Origin: Vibrio azureus
Lineage (GTDB): Bacteria; Pseudomonadota; Gammaproteobacteria; Enterobacterales; Vibrionaceae
Direction: 5' to 3'
Length of the DNA: 64,000 nt
NCBI RefSeq assembly: GCF_002849855.1
Contig: NZ_CP018616.1
Location: forward strand, 2,294,001-2,358,000
Shown here: piece after piece, positions 49,915-59,358 of the stretch
How positions within the stretch are numbered: position 1 is the stretch's first letter
How the letters are laid out: every line of letters starts with the position of its first letter
Program-made: the position numbers and the translations under genes
Notes under the pieces: model-generated
Database searches by the model: none
Told to the model about the DNA's origin: nothing
What the model saw: the letters and a program-made list of their open reading frames with translations, nothing else

Positions 49915-51119
49915 ATGTAGACGAAATTCGCCAACAATTTCCTGCTCTAAACCACGCTGCTGACCAACCAGCGTTAATCTATTTAGACAGTGCAGCAACG
50001 ACACAAAAACCACAGTGTGTGATTGATACGATAAGTCACTACTACAGTGCACAGAACGCTAATGTGCATCGTGGGAGTCATCGCTTAACAGCCCAAGCAA
50101 CAGGCCAGTTCGAAGCAGCACGAGAAAGAATCGCAACCTTTATTGGTGCCGCAAGTTCAAAAGAAATCATTTGGACACGAGGGGCGACCGAAGCGCTCAA
50201 CCTTATTGCTCAGACGTATGCTCGAAGCACGTTAAAACCAGGCGATGAGATATTGATCAGTGAAATGGAGCATCACGCGAATATTGTTCCTTGGCAAATT
50301 GTCGCTGAACAAACCGGAGCAAAAGTGGTGAAAGTCCCAATGACTCAAGACTGCCAGTTTGATCTTGAAGCCTTCAAAGAGTTACTTTCACAACGCTGTA
50401 AAATTGTCGCCTGTGCGCAGATCACCAATGTAACAGGAACTCGACAACCCATTGAAAGCATCATCACTCTGGCCCATAACGTAGGCGCGGTTGTCGTAAT
50501 TGACGGAGCTCAAGGCATTGTTCATGAAACACTAAATCTCTCTGAATTAGGCGCTGACTTTTACGTTTTTTCTGGCCATAAGCTCTACGCTCCAGCAGGC
50601 GTTGGGGTACTGTATGGTAAGCTTGAGTTGTTAGAAAGCATGCCACCATGGCACGGCGGTGGTAAAATGGTGGAAAGAGTCTCTTTCGAACGCACCACTT
50701 TTTCTGCTTTGCCGGGTAAATTTGAGGCAGGTACACCGAATGTAGCAGGTGCGATCGCTCTAGCAAAAGCTGTGGAATGGTATCAAAGCTTTGACCAACA
50801 AGAGGTAGAATCCCACTTACATACCCTGCAAAACAAAGCTTATCTCGCCTTAAGCCAGCTTGAGGATATTCGTATTCTCGGCTACCAACCTCATGCTTCC
50901 GTTCTAACTTTTGTCATTGATGGCGTTCATCATCAAGATATCGCGACTTTACTGGATCAACAAGATATCGCGGTTCGCGCAGGCCATCACTGTGCCCACC
51001 CATTGATGGATGCATTGAATGTCAAAGGCACAGTACGTGTCTCATTTGGTATTTACAATACTTTAGAAGATGTCGATAAGCTGATTGCCGCAGTAGAAAA
51101 AGCGCTAGATATGCTTTAG
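49908..51119 (+). CDS. csdA: Cysteine desulfurase CsdA
   Basis: 403 residues, class V aminotransferase fold. PLP lysine K225 in SGHKLYAPAG, active cysteine C362 in RAGHHCAHPLMD. SufS-like group II enzyme; here the convergent csdE and tcdA genes show it is CsdA rather than SufS. Supplies sulfur via CsdE. Overlaps the yajL end by seven bases. Confidence 0.94.
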   Translation: MLNVDEIRQQFPALNHAADQPALIYLDSAATTQKPQCVIDTISHYYSAQNANVHRGSHRLTAQATGQFEAARERIATFIGAASSKEIIWTRGATEALNLIAQTYARSTLKPGDEILISEMEHHANIVPWQIVAEQTGAKVVKVPMTQDCQFDLEAFKELLSQRCKIVACAQITNVTGTRQPIESIITLAHNVGAVVVIDGAQGIVHETLNLSELGADFYVFSGHKLYAPAGVGVLYGKLELLESMPPWHGGGKMVERVSFERTTFSALPGKFEAGTPNVAGAIALAKAVEWYQSFDQQEVESHLHTLQNKAYLALSQLEDIRILGYQPHASVLTFVIDGVHHQDIATLLDQQDIAVRAGHHCAHPLMDALNVKGTVRVSFGIYNTLEDVDKLIAAVEKALDML

Positions 51120-51134
51120 GAGATAGGGTCTAGG

Positions 51135-51158
51135 GTCCTAGGTCCTAGGTCCTAGGAC
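51135..51158. repeat. Three copies of the 7-mer GTCCTAG
   Basis: GTCCTAG occurs three times in tandem at 51135-51155, followed by GACT. A related GTCCCTAGG...CTAGGTCC stretch recurs inside the csdE 3' end at about 51403-51424. Confidence 0.85.
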
Positions 51159-51162
51159 TTTA

Positions 51163-51272
51163 GATTACGGATTACGGATTACGGATTACGGATTACGGAT
51201 TACGGATTACGGATTACGGATTACGGATTACGGATTACGGATTACGGATTACGGATTACGGATTACGGATTA
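51163..51272. repeat. Heptanucleotide tandem repeat (GATTACG)15.7
   Basis: The unit GATTACG is repeated without change 15 times plus five bases (110 bp). It fills the gap between the convergent csdA and csdE genes. A perfect array of this length is expected to vary in copy number by slippage. Its non-multiple-of-three unit has no coding effect here. Confidence 0.97.
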
Positions 51273-51360
51273 TTTTTCATGCCTTTCATATAGATGTCAA
51301 CACTTCCGTATTCTGTAAGCGAAGCGCTCTGTATTCCTAAATTCCTAACTTAAATACTCG

Positions 51361-51837
51361 CTACAAATCGATTCCCAGCCTCGCTTCGGCTCGCTCACAA
51401 CCTAAGTCCCTAGGAACTAGGTCCTTAATCTTCTCCACAATCGCTTTCAATCCATTGCCTCGTGATGGGCTTAAATGAGCAATTAAACCAAGCTGGTCAA
51501 AATAAGCATCGATATCAAACGCTTGAATTTGTTCTGCTGTTTTACCGTCGTAAGCCGCCATCACTAAGGCAATCAGGCCACGCACGATACGTGCGTCAGA
51601 GTCTGCACAGAAGTACCATACACCTTCTTGCTCTTTGCTCACCAACCACACTAGGCTTTCACAGCCAGATACCGTAACCTGCTCTGATTTAAGTGCTTCA
51701 GGCATCTGTGGTAATTGTTTACCCCATTGAATGACCTGACGATAACGGTCTTCCCAACCTTTAAACTGCTGCATCGTTGCAACAATCTCTTCGCTGGTAA
51801 TATCACGACCAAAAGGTGAAATAGGAAACTCAATCAT
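51361..51837 (-). CDS. csdE: Cysteine desulfuration protein CsdE (extended C-terminus)
   Basis: 158 residues, SufE-like sulfur acceptor. The acceptor cysteine is C59 in VSGCESLVWL. E. coli CsdE is 147 residues and ends soon after the helix corresponding to KAIVEKIKD; here about 17 more residues (LVPRDLGCERAEARLGIDL) follow, encoded by CTAGG-rich sequence like the neighbouring tandem repeats, so the natural stop appears to have been replaced. Convergent with csdA, co-directional with tcdA. Confidence 0.9.
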   Translation of the reverse strand: MIEFPISPFGRDITSEEIVATMQQFKGWEDRYRQVIQWGKQLPQMPEALKSEQVTVSGCESLVWLVSKEQEGVWYFCADSDARIVRGLIALVMAAYDGKTAEQIQAFDIDAYFDQLGLIAHLSPSRGNGLKAIVEKIKDLVPRDLGCERAEARLGIDL

Positions 51838-51857
51838 GACGTGCTGTTCTCTTTGGT

Positions 51858-52667
51858 TTACTTCTTATGCTTTTGAATTAGCTTTTCAACGATACGTGAT
51901 ACCGCCACAAAGCCAAATGTTGCCGTGACGACAGTTGCAGCACCAAAACCACTGGCACAATCCATGCGTTTTGGTCCTTCTGCTGTCGACTTCACTCCAC
52001 ACACGGAACCATCCGCTTGAGGATATTTCAACTGCTCAGTAGAAAAGACACAGTCGATACCGAACTTACGGGCCGGATTAGTCGGGAAGTTATGATGACG
52101 ACGCAGAGTATCTTTAATCTTTTTCGCTAAAGGGTCTTGAATGGTTTTCGTTAGATCAGCGACTTTTATTTGTGTTGGATCAACTTGTCCACCAGCCCCA
52201 CCCGTTGTGATGACTTTGATTTTATTGCTACGACAGTAGGCTAACAAAGAAGCTTTTGCTCTCACACTGTCGATTGCATCCAACACGTAATCAAATTCTT
52301 TGCTTAAATATTGGTGTTGGTTATCGGGAGAAATAAAGTCATCAATCAAGTTCACCTGACACTCTGGATTAATCAGTTTTACTCGTTCTGCCATCACTTC
52401 TATTTTGCTTTTGCCGACTGTCCCAGTCATCGCGTGGATTTGACGGTTAATGTTAGTCACGCACACATCATCCATATCGATCAATGTAAGCTCACCAATA
52501 CCCGTTCGTGCTAATGCTTCGACTGCCCATGAACCAACGCCACCAATTCCGATGACACAGACATGAGCTGCTCGCAGGATCTCAACTTCATTATTACCAT
52601 AAAGACGACGAGTTCCACCAAAACGTTGGTCGTAATTTTCTGAAGCCGGAGTATCAAGTTCACGCAT
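51858..52667 (-). CDS. tcdA: tRNA threonylcarbamoyladenosine dehydratase
   Basis: 269 residues from the ATG at 52667 (MRELDTPASENYDQRFGG); the open frame extends further upstream through a terminator, which cannot be coding. E1-like ATP-binding GIGGVGSWAVEALARTG and IDMDDVCVTNINRQ. Cyclises t6A37 to ct6A; works with the CsdA-CsdE sulfur relay, encoded alongside. A hydrophobic C-terminal segment (GFGAATVVTATFGFVAV) is a family feature. Confidence 0.95.
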   Translation of the reverse strand: MRELDTPASENYDQRFGGTRRLYGNNEVEILRAAHVCVIGIGGVGSWAVEALARTGIGELTLIDMDDVCVTNINRQIHAMTGTVGKSKIEVMAERVKLINPECQVNLIDDFISPDNQHQYLSKEFDYVLDAIDSVRAKASLLAYCRSNKIKVITTGGAGGQVDPTQIKVADLTKTIQDPLAKKIKDTLRRHHNFPTNPARKFGIDCVFSTEQLKYPQADGSVCGVKSTAEGPKRMDCASGFGAATVVTATFGFVAVSRIVEKLIQKHKK

Positions 52668-52691
52668 AACGAAAATCCAGATGAATAATAG

Positions 52692-52733
52692 AAAAAGAAA
52701 GAGTGCGATTTTATACGCACTCTTTATAAAAAT
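52692..52733 (-). terminator. Terminator of mltA
   Basis: AAAGAGTGCG (52698-52707) and CGCACTCTTT (52716-52725) form a perfect 10-bp stem with A/T-runs on both sides. It lies between mltA (whose transcript it ends) and the tcdA start. Confidence 0.9.
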
Positions 52734-52820
52734 GTCTACACCATGTGTGCCTTTTGCATTTGAATCAGGCCGATTCCAACCCAGCACACATCATGAATCA
52801 ATAAGTAAAAAGCTCAACGC

Positions 52821-52864
52821 ATACCCAATTGGCCTCAAATACTTGATTCAGAGCGAAGTGAGTG
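52821..52864. repeat. End fragment of the MITE-like repeat (copy R7)
   Basis: ATACCCAATTGGCCTCAAAT then CTTGATTCAGAGCGAAGTGA follow the R1 right-end sequence in reverse complement. It stops three bases from the mltA stop codon. Confidence 0.7.
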
Positions 52865-52867
52865 TCT

Positions 52868-53986
52868 TTATTGTAACTTTTCTGGCGATAAAGCCCAAGG
52901 AGCTTGGGTCGGTGTATTTTCTAGACCCAATTTCCAAACTCGACCAAAATGCTTATAGTGGCCAGCTTCTGTTCCGGCTCTTGGCCCCATACCATGATAG
53001 AGATCCAGATGGTTCTGCTTAACCGCTCCGCCCGTGTCCAAGACAATGAGCAGGCGCAACTGGTGTGCTCCACTCCACTTGCCGTCTTTAGTCAATAATG
53101 GAACTTCAGCCAAAATAGGGGTACCCATGGGCAGAATAGATCGATCCCCTGCAACAGAAGCCATTGGCAATAATGGAATCCCTGCCGAACCTGTAACAGG
53201 CGCATCCGCTTGAGGCTCAAAAAAAACATACGATGGATTTTGCTCAAGCAGTTCACGTACCGTTTGATCATCGTGTTTAGCCACCCATTCTTTAATGGCT
53301 TTCAGCGACATTTTTTCCCGCGGCACTTCGCCACGCTCAATGAGGATTCGACCAATACTAACGTAGGCTTTGTTATTTTTTCCTGCATACGCGAAATACT
53401 CTAAAGTATCGTCATCTTCAAAGTGAACAAAGCCACTGCCTTGCACTTCCATCATAAATGGATCAATCAAATTAGGGGCATAGCCTAAAACCAACCCTTG
53501 CCCTTCTAAAGCCCCATTGTAAATCTCAGCACGAGTCGGACAGTGACTTTGACAATCAGGTTTCCCATAAACTGGATATTTGTATTCTTGATTAGGAGTA
53601 TGACGCAACTCCATCACCGGAGAAAAATAGCCAGTAAACAGAACATTGCCTTGCTTATCACCTCCACCCAGTTGGGCAACCTTAATTCCATAATCACCCA
53701 GAGCCGTTGTATCACCACTTTGCAACGCCCATTCCTTCAGTTTTTCATACAAAGGTTGGTACATTTTTGCCATCGAAGGTGAATGAGTGACCACTTGTTC
53801 CGCTTGCTTAGGAAATTCTGTAAAGTCTTGAGGTTTATTCGATTCAACCACCTCGACTCTATTTAAAATATGCGTAAAAGTACCATCTACGTATTGTTGA
53901 GCAAGTGCGTGCTGCTCTGGTTCAGTAGTTGTGGCACAGCCAAAGAGGATGCTTAGAGACGCAATAGGAAAGAGTTTTGTAAACAC
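52868..53986 (-). CDS. mltA: Membrane-bound lytic murein transglycosylase A
   Basis: 372-residue outer-membrane lipoprotein with lipobox ILFGC (Cys17). The MltA domain shows VLFTGYFSPVMELR, MMEVQGSGFVHF and the 3D-domain segment IVLDTGGAVKQNHLDLYHGMG with the catalytic aspartate. Cleaves peptidoglycan glycan strands to anhydromuropeptides, the substrates of AmpG. The last residues (SPEKLQ) run up to an adjacent repeat remnant. Confidence 0.95.
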   Translation of the reverse strand: MFTKLFPIASLSILFGCATTTEPEQHALAQQYVDGTFTHILNRVEVVESNKPQDFTEFPKQAEQVVTHSPSMAKMYQPLYEKLKEWALQSGDTTALGDYGIKVAQLGGGDKQGNVLFTGYFSPVMELRHTPNQEYKYPVYGKPDCQSHCPTRAEIYNGALEGQGLVLGYAPNLIDPFMMEVQGSGFVHFEDDDTLEYFAYAGKNNKAYVSIGRILIERGEVPREKMSLKAIKEWVAKHDDQTVRELLEQNPSYVFFEPQADAPVTGSAGIPLLPMASVAGDRSILPMGTPILAEVPLLTKDGKWSGAHQLRLLIVLDTGGAVKQNHLDLYHGMGPRAGTEAGHYKHFGRVWKLGLENTPTQAPWALSPEKLQ

Positions 53987-54163
53987 GTGTTATTTCCATT
54001 AAAGAAGATAGCGAAAGGATGGCAAACAAATGCCTGTGGTGCAATGGAAAACAGCCGTTATCCATGCTCATCCCGGCAAAGGCGGCAGCGAGATAAACCT
54101 CACTGCTAGTAGCCTAGCTAGGAATTGACTAGGATAATAGAGGAAAATATGAGAAATCAATAA
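53987..54163. other. Unassigned structured gap upstream of mltA
   Basis: 177 bases between mltA and the DUF2850 gene, both on the minus strand. It has a possible CAGCGAG / CTCACTG stem near 54087-54106 and the perfect 10-base palindrome CCTAGCTAGG near 54113. It does not resemble a tRNA or a riboswitch I know; the mltA promoter should be here. Confidence 0.4.
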
Positions 54164-54616
54164 TTAAAGAACTTTCAAATGAGAACGTCCTTCAAGATGA
54201 AACACTGGGAGGTAATGGTCATGCGAGTTCAATTTAATCTCAGTATGGTGCTGGTCTACAAAATCAAATCGACGAATCGAGCTACCGACTTTATATGACA
54301 ATGTTTTCTCATCAAGAGAAAAATCTGTTGCCACAACAGAACCATGGACAGTCACCCCTTTTGCACTCAGGATAAACTCTTCTCGTGCATAGGAAGGGAC
54401 ATTTTGCTCAACCCACTTTCCATATACCGCCGATTTTGCCAAAGGTGGACTTAAATAACGCATAATTAAGTCTCGGTACATCACTATCACAACCAAGGTT
54501 CCAATTAACGCAATAAGCATTAATGAACGCTCGAGCCATTTTTGCATCAAGGTTTTACCTGCAGAGTTTGAGTCAGAGGCTTGGTCAGTAAGAATCGATT
54601 TGGTGGTAGAAGGCAT
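54164..54616 (-). CDS. DUF2850-like single-pass membrane protein
   Basis: 150 residues from the ATG at 54616 (MPSTTKSILTDQ); a TTG at 54637 would add seven. A polar N-terminus is followed by one membrane helix (RSLMLIALIGTLVVIVMY, about 29-46), then a domain with SAVYGKWVEQNVPSYAREEF and a beta-rich tail, the DUF2850 pattern seen in vibrios. Function unknown; the topology suggests a periplasmic C-terminal domain. Confidence 0.75.
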   Translation of the reverse strand: MPSTTKSILTDQASDSNSAGKTLMQKWLERSLMLIALIGTLVVIVMYRDLIMRYLSPPLAKSAVYGKWVEQNVPSYAREEFILSAKGVTVHGSVVATDFSLDEKTLSYKVGSSIRRFDFVDQHHTEIKLNSHDHYLPVFHLEGRSHLKVL

Positions 54617-54740
54617 AACAACAGCAGTATTGAACAAAAAACGGACACATTATAACGCGTAAAGAGTCATTAAACAAAATGAATCCTACCGCTGCATACT
54701 CACCTTCATTACTTGCCATCAAATAGAGTTCAATAAGTCC

Positions 54741-54790
54741 TATACCCCAGTGACTTCAAGATGCTTGATTCAGAGCGAGGTCACTGAACT
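54741..54790. repeat. End fragment of the MITE-like repeat (copy R8)
   Basis: TATACCCCAGTGACTTCAAG and TTGATTCAGAGCGAGGTCAC closely follow the R1 right end in reverse complement. It lies 19 bases beyond the stop of the 54809 gene. Confidence 0.75.
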
Positions 54791-54808
54791 CTTTATTTGC
54801 TTTTACTA

Positions 54809-55621
54809 TTAGACAAGCTGGCCAAAAATTTGAGACTTATCGACAAAGCTAGGGTTGTCCTTCCAACCGTCACCGGTAACAGGCATTGAACCCGGTACTT
54901 TAAGTTCAGCTAAACCACCCACAAGCTGATCAATTGCGTCAGCCATTTCTTTGTCACTCAGTGGCTTTTGATGCTCATTTTCAATCTCATAAATATGGTT
55001 CGCTATATGATTTTTTACGCTATCGATATGGCCCCTCATCCCCTGACTGACCGCCTCTCGCATTTTTTCTTCATCACCGGCGATGTCTAGCATGTCTTTT
55101 GATAACCATACATCACCTCGAGCTGTCAGTGATTCATCCAAAGTCATCACTTGACGAGCATCACTCAAAAAGCCTCGGTATGCAGACGTATTTTCAGTAC
55201 CAATAACAGGCAAAAAGAAGCTAAAACCAGTATTTCCAAGCTTTGCTATATCTTTAGGGTTTGTATTCGATTTTGTCGGAATTTCATCAATGACTTTCAG
55301 TTCAAAGTTGGATTTTACCTGCTCAAAACCACCAGCAGCAAAGTGGGCAAACTTCACTTTATCTTTTATTTCTTGAGCTCTAGGATGATCAACTAATGCA
55401 ACAGTTTGATCTTTGGGAATAGGGAGCTTCATTGAATACTCTGCCATTGTAAAGGGCAGTGTCGGCACTTTATCATCTGCCCACTCAAGCTTAAACTTAG
55501 CATTAAAAGCAGCGGCCTCTTTTCTGTTTTGCTCTGAGGCTGAAATGGCCTTAGTTTGTGGTGCTTCCACTTTCGTTACTGGAGGCGGTGGTGGGGGTGG
55601 TGCACTTCCTTCAATCTTCAT
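54809..55621 (-). CDS. Unknown protein with N-terminal polyproline run
   Basis: 270 residues; I do not recognise a family. Residues 8-14 are seven consecutive prolines (SAPPPPPPPVTKVEA), then a disordered Thr/Ala/Glu region to about 40 and a folded part with LPFTMAEYSMKLPIPKDQTV, FELKVIDEIPTKSNTN, TGFSFFLPVIGTENTSAYRG and MRGHIDSVKNHIANHIYEIENE. It has no signal peptide, no membrane helix and no catalytic motif that I can identify. A TAAGGT-type site precedes the ATG. It is flanked by a repeat remnant and by long AT-rich gaps, suggesting an accessory gene. Polyproline translation would depend on EF-P. Confidence 0.75.
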   Translation of the reverse strand: MKIEGSAPPPPPPPVTKVEAPQTKAISASEQNRKEAAAFNAKFKLEWADDKVPTLPFTMAEYSMKLPIPKDQTVALVDHPRAQEIKDKVKFAHFAAGGFEQVKSNFELKVIDEIPTKSNTNPKDIAKLGNTGFSFFLPVIGTENTSAYRGFLSDARQVMTLDESLTARGDVWLSKDMLDIAGDEEKMREAVSQGMRGHIDSVKNHIANHIYEIENEHQKPLSDKEMADAIDQLVGGLAELKVPGSMPVTGDGWKDNPSFVDKSQIFGQLV

Positions 55622-55873
55622 TGTATTTTACCTTATTGCATTCAAGTTTAAAAAACGATTCGAAAGATACAAAGCTGAGTATCTTTCATAACGTTAAGAA
55701 CCGGCTAAATTGAAACAGCCTTGTTCTATATCCATAAAAGTCGAATTTTTATATTCAGTTCCATTGCCCTTGGTAAAAATAATTTCCTTTGTTTTGTCCC
55801 TTTTACAATCAACAAAAAGCTTGCTCAGCATAAAATAAAAAAGCAATAATTAAGCATATTTAAACAAAAGGAA

Positions 55874-57220
55874 ATGTATGTCGTGAAAACTCGTAGTACG
55901 GCATTGGTCAAAGGATTTCGCCAATCTACCCCTTATGTCAATGCTCACCGTGGAAAAACCATGGTGGTGATGCTCAGTGGCGAAGCGGTCGCTGATAAAA
56001 ACTTCGGTAATATTATCAACGATATAGCTTTGATGCATAGCTTGGGCATCAAAGTCGTGATTGTTTTTGGTGCAAGGCCACAAATAAACCAACAACTCGT
56101 CAAACATGGGCTGATTACGCCCTATCACAAAAACATCCGCATTACCGATGAAGCGGCACTTTCTGTGGTTATGCAGGTTGCAGGACAACTTCAGCTTGCG
56201 ATTACTGCACGCCTCTCCATGAGCCTTGGTAATACGCCTATGGCAGGAACACAACTTAATGTTATTAGCGGTAATTTTGTCATCGCTCAACCACTGGGGA
56301 TTGATGAAGGTGTGGATTATTGTCACAGCGGGCGCATTCGTCGCATTGATACTCATGCAATCCATCGAGCATTGGAGCAAAATTCCATCGTACTTTTTGG
56401 TCCGGTTGCAGGCTCAGTGACTGGGGAATGCTTTAACTTACTTTCTGAAAATGTTGCCACCGAACTGGCGATTAAACTTGGCGCGGATAAATTGATTGGC
56501 TTTTGCGCTGAGCAAGGCGTCATCGATGACCATGGCAATGCCGTTGCAGAATTATTCCCGATAGAAGCAGAACGAGCCATACAAAAGCTTACCGATGATC
56601 AAGCTGATGGTTGTGGTGCTCATGCCGATGCCGTTGGCTTTCTCAATGCTGCTATCCATGCCTGCCGAGCGGGTGTACCACGTTGTCACTTGATCAGCTA
56701 CAAAGTCGATGGTGCCCTGATTCAAGAATTATTTTCATTCGATGGTATTGGAACTCAAATCGTCGTGGCAAGCGCCGAACAAGTTCGCGAAGCCAACATA
56801 AATGATATTGGTGGTATCTTAGATCTGATTCTCCCCCTTGAAGAACAAGGTATCTTAGTGCGTCGTTCTAGAGAGCAGCTAGAGCAAGAGGTTCGCCAAT
56901 TTACGATTATTGAAAAGGATGGCTTGATCATCGGCTGCGCAGCTTTATATCCCTATTTTGATGAGCGTAAAGCAGAAATGGCCTGCGTTGCGATTCACCC
57001 CGATTACCGTGATGGTAACCGAGGGCTCTTACTGTTAAACCATATGAAGCATCGCTCTAAAAGTACCAATATCGAACAGATCTTTGTCTTGACGACACGC
57101 AGCTTGCACTGGTTCCGCGAGCAAGGTTTCTACGAAGTCAGTCTGGATTATCTTCCTAATGCAAAGCAAGATTTATACAACTTTCAAAGGAAGTCCAAAA
57201 TCTTAGCGCTGGATCTTTAA
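55874..57220 (+). CDS. argA: N-acetylglutamate synthase
   Basis: First step of arginine synthesis. 448 residues from the ATG at 55874; the in-frame GTG at 55883 ([18 protein letters not shown]) is better spaced from AAAGGA at 55866-55872 and is probably the true start (445 residues, as in other ArgA). N-terminal amino-acid kinase domain ([14 protein letters not shown]), C-terminal GNAT domain ([33 protein letters not shown]). Convergent with recD, overlapping it by four bases, in the conserved argA-recD-recB-recC order. Confidence 0.96.
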   Translation: MYVVKTRSTALVKGFRQSTPYVNAHRGKTMVVMLSGEAVADKNFGNIINDIALMHSLGIKVVIVFGARPQINQQLVKHGLITPYHKNIRITDEAALSVVMQVAGQLQLAITARLSMSLGNTPMAGTQLNVISGNFVIAQPLGIDEGVDYCHSGRIRRIDTHAIHRALEQNSIVLFGPVAGSVTGECFNLLSENVATELAIKLGADKLIGFCAEQGVIDDHGNAVAELFPIEAERAIQKLTDDQADGCGAHADAVGFLNAAIHACRAGVPRCHLISYKVDGALIQELFSFDGIGTQIVVASAEQVREANINDIGGILDLILPLEEQGILVRRSREQLEQEVRQFTIIEKDGLIIGCAALYPYFDERKAEMACVAIHPDYRDGNRGLLLLNHMKHRSKSTNIEQIFVLTTRSLHWFREQGFYEVSLDYLPNAKQDLYNFQRKSKILALDL

Positions 57221-59358
57221 GGTGACAGACGTGAAACTAATCCACTGGCTCGTGACGTCTTAATTTTTATCCCACGCTTGAGGATGTTCATATCGGTGTA
57301 CATCGCTAGGCGTTTTTTCGCCCGAGTGATGCCTGTATAGATCAGCTCGCGAGTTAAAATTGGACTATAAGTCGGAGGCAGTATCATCAAAGTAAACTCA
57401 AACTCACTCCCTTGAGATTTGTGGATTGTCATCGCATAAGCAGTGTCATGTTCAGGCACTCGGCTGGGTAAGACTGATTTGACACTGCCGTCAGGCAATT
57501 CAAAGAATACCTTCAAGCGCTGTTCCTCTTCACGATCATCGAGCATACATATACCGATATCTCCGTTGTACAACCCTAGACTATGATCATTACGAGTCAC
57601 CATCACTGGCCGTCCATGATACCAAAGCTCATCTTGCGTTTGGATTAACTTGCGAGCGGCCAAGGCTTTTTCAACCCGCTGGTTTAAGCCAGCTACACCA
57701 AAATCTCCTTCCCGAACCGCACACAGTAGGCGACATCGATTAAAAGCTTCTAACACTGCTTTGGCTTTATCGCTAACACTCTCTGGGTGGCCAGTTTCTG
57801 GGTGGTTATAATGATGATTGATGCGTTTTAAGTAATGGCCATACTCTTTGACCAGCGTTTGCATCATTTGATTATAATGTTGGCTACTCAAAGCAAACTG
57901 CTCAATATCGGCGAAGTCTTGGTTAAAGACATGGTCGACTTGAGCAGCAGAGCCTGCGTTCACCGCTTTCGCCAATTGACCAATACCCGAACGCGCATCA
58001 AAACGATAGCTTTTTTGCAGCATACACAAGCTGTCTGCAATCAAGACTTTGTGTGTCGAGCTATGACTTAAAGTCGTAAAACCCGTCAATTTAGCCACTG
58101 CTTTCGCTTGCTCTTTTGAGTAGCCAAACGCATAGAAAGAGCAAATGTCGCCTAATACTGCGCCCGCTTCCACGGAAGCTAACTGGTCTTTATCCCCCAG
58201 CAAAATTAAGCGCGCATGTTTTGGTAGCGACTCCACCACTTTATACATCATCGGCAGGTCAACCATCGAAGCTTCATCGATGACTAAAATATCCAAATGC
58301 AGCGGGTTTTGCTTGTTATGGCGAAACTCAACACTATTTGGAATGGCACCAAGCAAGCGATGTAACGTACTCGACTCAGTCGGTATTTTGGCTTTTAAAT
58401 CTGGATCTACGGGTAGCGCTTGTACCGCTTTACCGATCGACTCAGTCAAACGGGCCGCTGCTTTACCTGTCGGGGCAACAAGCTTAATTGTGATATTTTT
58501 TTCTGTTCCCGCTTGCTCAATCAAAGCGGCAAGCAATTTGGTAACAGTCGTAGTTTTTCCAGTTCCAGGCCCACCTGAGATCACCGCAAAACGCCGGGTG
58601 AGTGCCACTGCTGCTGCCACTTTTTGCCAGTTGACACATACAGCAAGTGGGACGAGATCATCGAGCACTTGTAAGTCTTGCACATGTCGACATTGACTGA
58701 CAGCCTGATCGATAGCTATCCAATCTAACTGAGTTTCATCAACAATATCTAGATGGTCACACACCAGCTGTTGACGCTGCACTTGATGGCTACTGCCCGT
58801 CTCGTTTAATGCTGATAAAGCGTGGAATAAAAAGTGATATTGACGTGCAAATAAATGGTTCAATAGTTCAGATAAACGTGACAATTCTGACGCTGGTAAT
58901 GAACTCACTTCGCTCAATTGATTGAGCTTGTTTGCTAATGTAACTTCATAAAACCAGTAACGACTCAGATACAAGCGCTGCCCATCAAACATCATTGGCA
59001 ATGCCTCCCCAGCATGACCAACAAGTGGAGACTGTTGTAGAAGCTCAAGCCAATTGATAGATTGCAGTTTTGTATGCAACGCTAGGGCAGCATCACCAAA
59101 TAAGCCTAGCTTACTCATCAAGTCAGTCGGTTGCCCTTGTTGATCAAAGAGCGGTAAACAAATATGCCCTTTACCTAATTCACTACTCAGCACTGCTGCA
59201 ATCAAAGCCAAGGGTTGTCCATCCGCTTGCTGTTGACATTGAGAGTAGATAAAACGAGCAAACTGCTCATCAACGGGTCGAATTCCACCACGGCTCACCA
59301 AATGAGACAACACCGTCAAAAGGTCACCTTGCTCTAACAAAACGTCATGACTTTTCAT
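57217..59358 (-). CDS. recD: Exodeoxyribonuclease V alpha subunit
   Basis: 713-residue fast 5'-3' helicase of RecBCD. Walker [10 protein letters not shown] with K268, [10 protein letters not shown] as Walker B region, and the C-terminal [14 protein letters not shown] and [14 protein letters not shown] motifs V and VI. The ATG shares its last base with the recB stop at 59358, so recB and recD are coupled. E. coli RecD is 608 residues; the extra length is in the N-terminal domain and middle insertions. Confidence 0.96.
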   Translation of the reverse strand: MKSHDVLLEQGDLLTVLSHLVSRGGIRPVDEQFARFIYSQCQQQADGQPLALIAAVLSSELGKGHICLPLFDQQGQPTDLMSKLGLFGDAALALHTKLQSINWLELLQQSPLVGHAGEALPMMFDGQRLYLSRYWFYEVTLANKLNQLSEVSSLPASELSRLSELLNHLFARQYHFLFHALSALNETGSSHQVQRQQLVCDHLDIVDETQLDWIAIDQAVSQCRHVQDLQVLDDLVPLAVCVNWQKVAAAVALTRRFAVISGGPGTGKTTTVTKLLAALIEQAGTEKNITIKLVAPTGKAAARLTESIGKAVQALPVDPDLKAKIPTESSTLHRLLGAIPNSVEFRHNKQNPLHLDILVIDEASMVDLPMMYKVVESLPKHARLILLGDKDQLASVEAGAVLGDICSFYAFGYSKEQAKAVAKLTGFTTLSHSSTHKVLIADSLCMLQKSYRFDARSGIGQLAKAVNAGSAAQVDHVFNQDFADIEQFALSSQHYNQMMQTLVKEYGHYLKRINHHYNHPETGHPESVSDKAKAVLEAFNRCRLLCAVREGDFGVAGLNQRVEKALAARKLIQTQDELWYHGRPVMVTRNDHSLGLYNGDIGICMLDDREEEQRLKVFFELPDGSVKSVLPSRVPEHDTAYAMTIHKSQGSEFEFTLMILPPTYSPILTRELIYTGITRAKKRLAMYTDMNILKRGIKIKTSRASGLVSRLSP

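Noticed and set aside
51120..51280. Heptamer array considered as a CRISPR or integron attC array
   Set aside because: There are no spacers or cassettes; the unit is a simple 7-bp head-to-tail repeat.
53987..54163. tRNA genes upstream of mltA, as in E. coli metZWV
   Set aside because: No cloverleaf, T-loop or CCA-type end could be found on either strand.
55735..55760. Possible ArgR box upstream of argA (TCGAATTTTTATATTCAG)
   Set aside because: The half-sites are separated by six rather than four bases, so it does not fit the ARG-box spacing.
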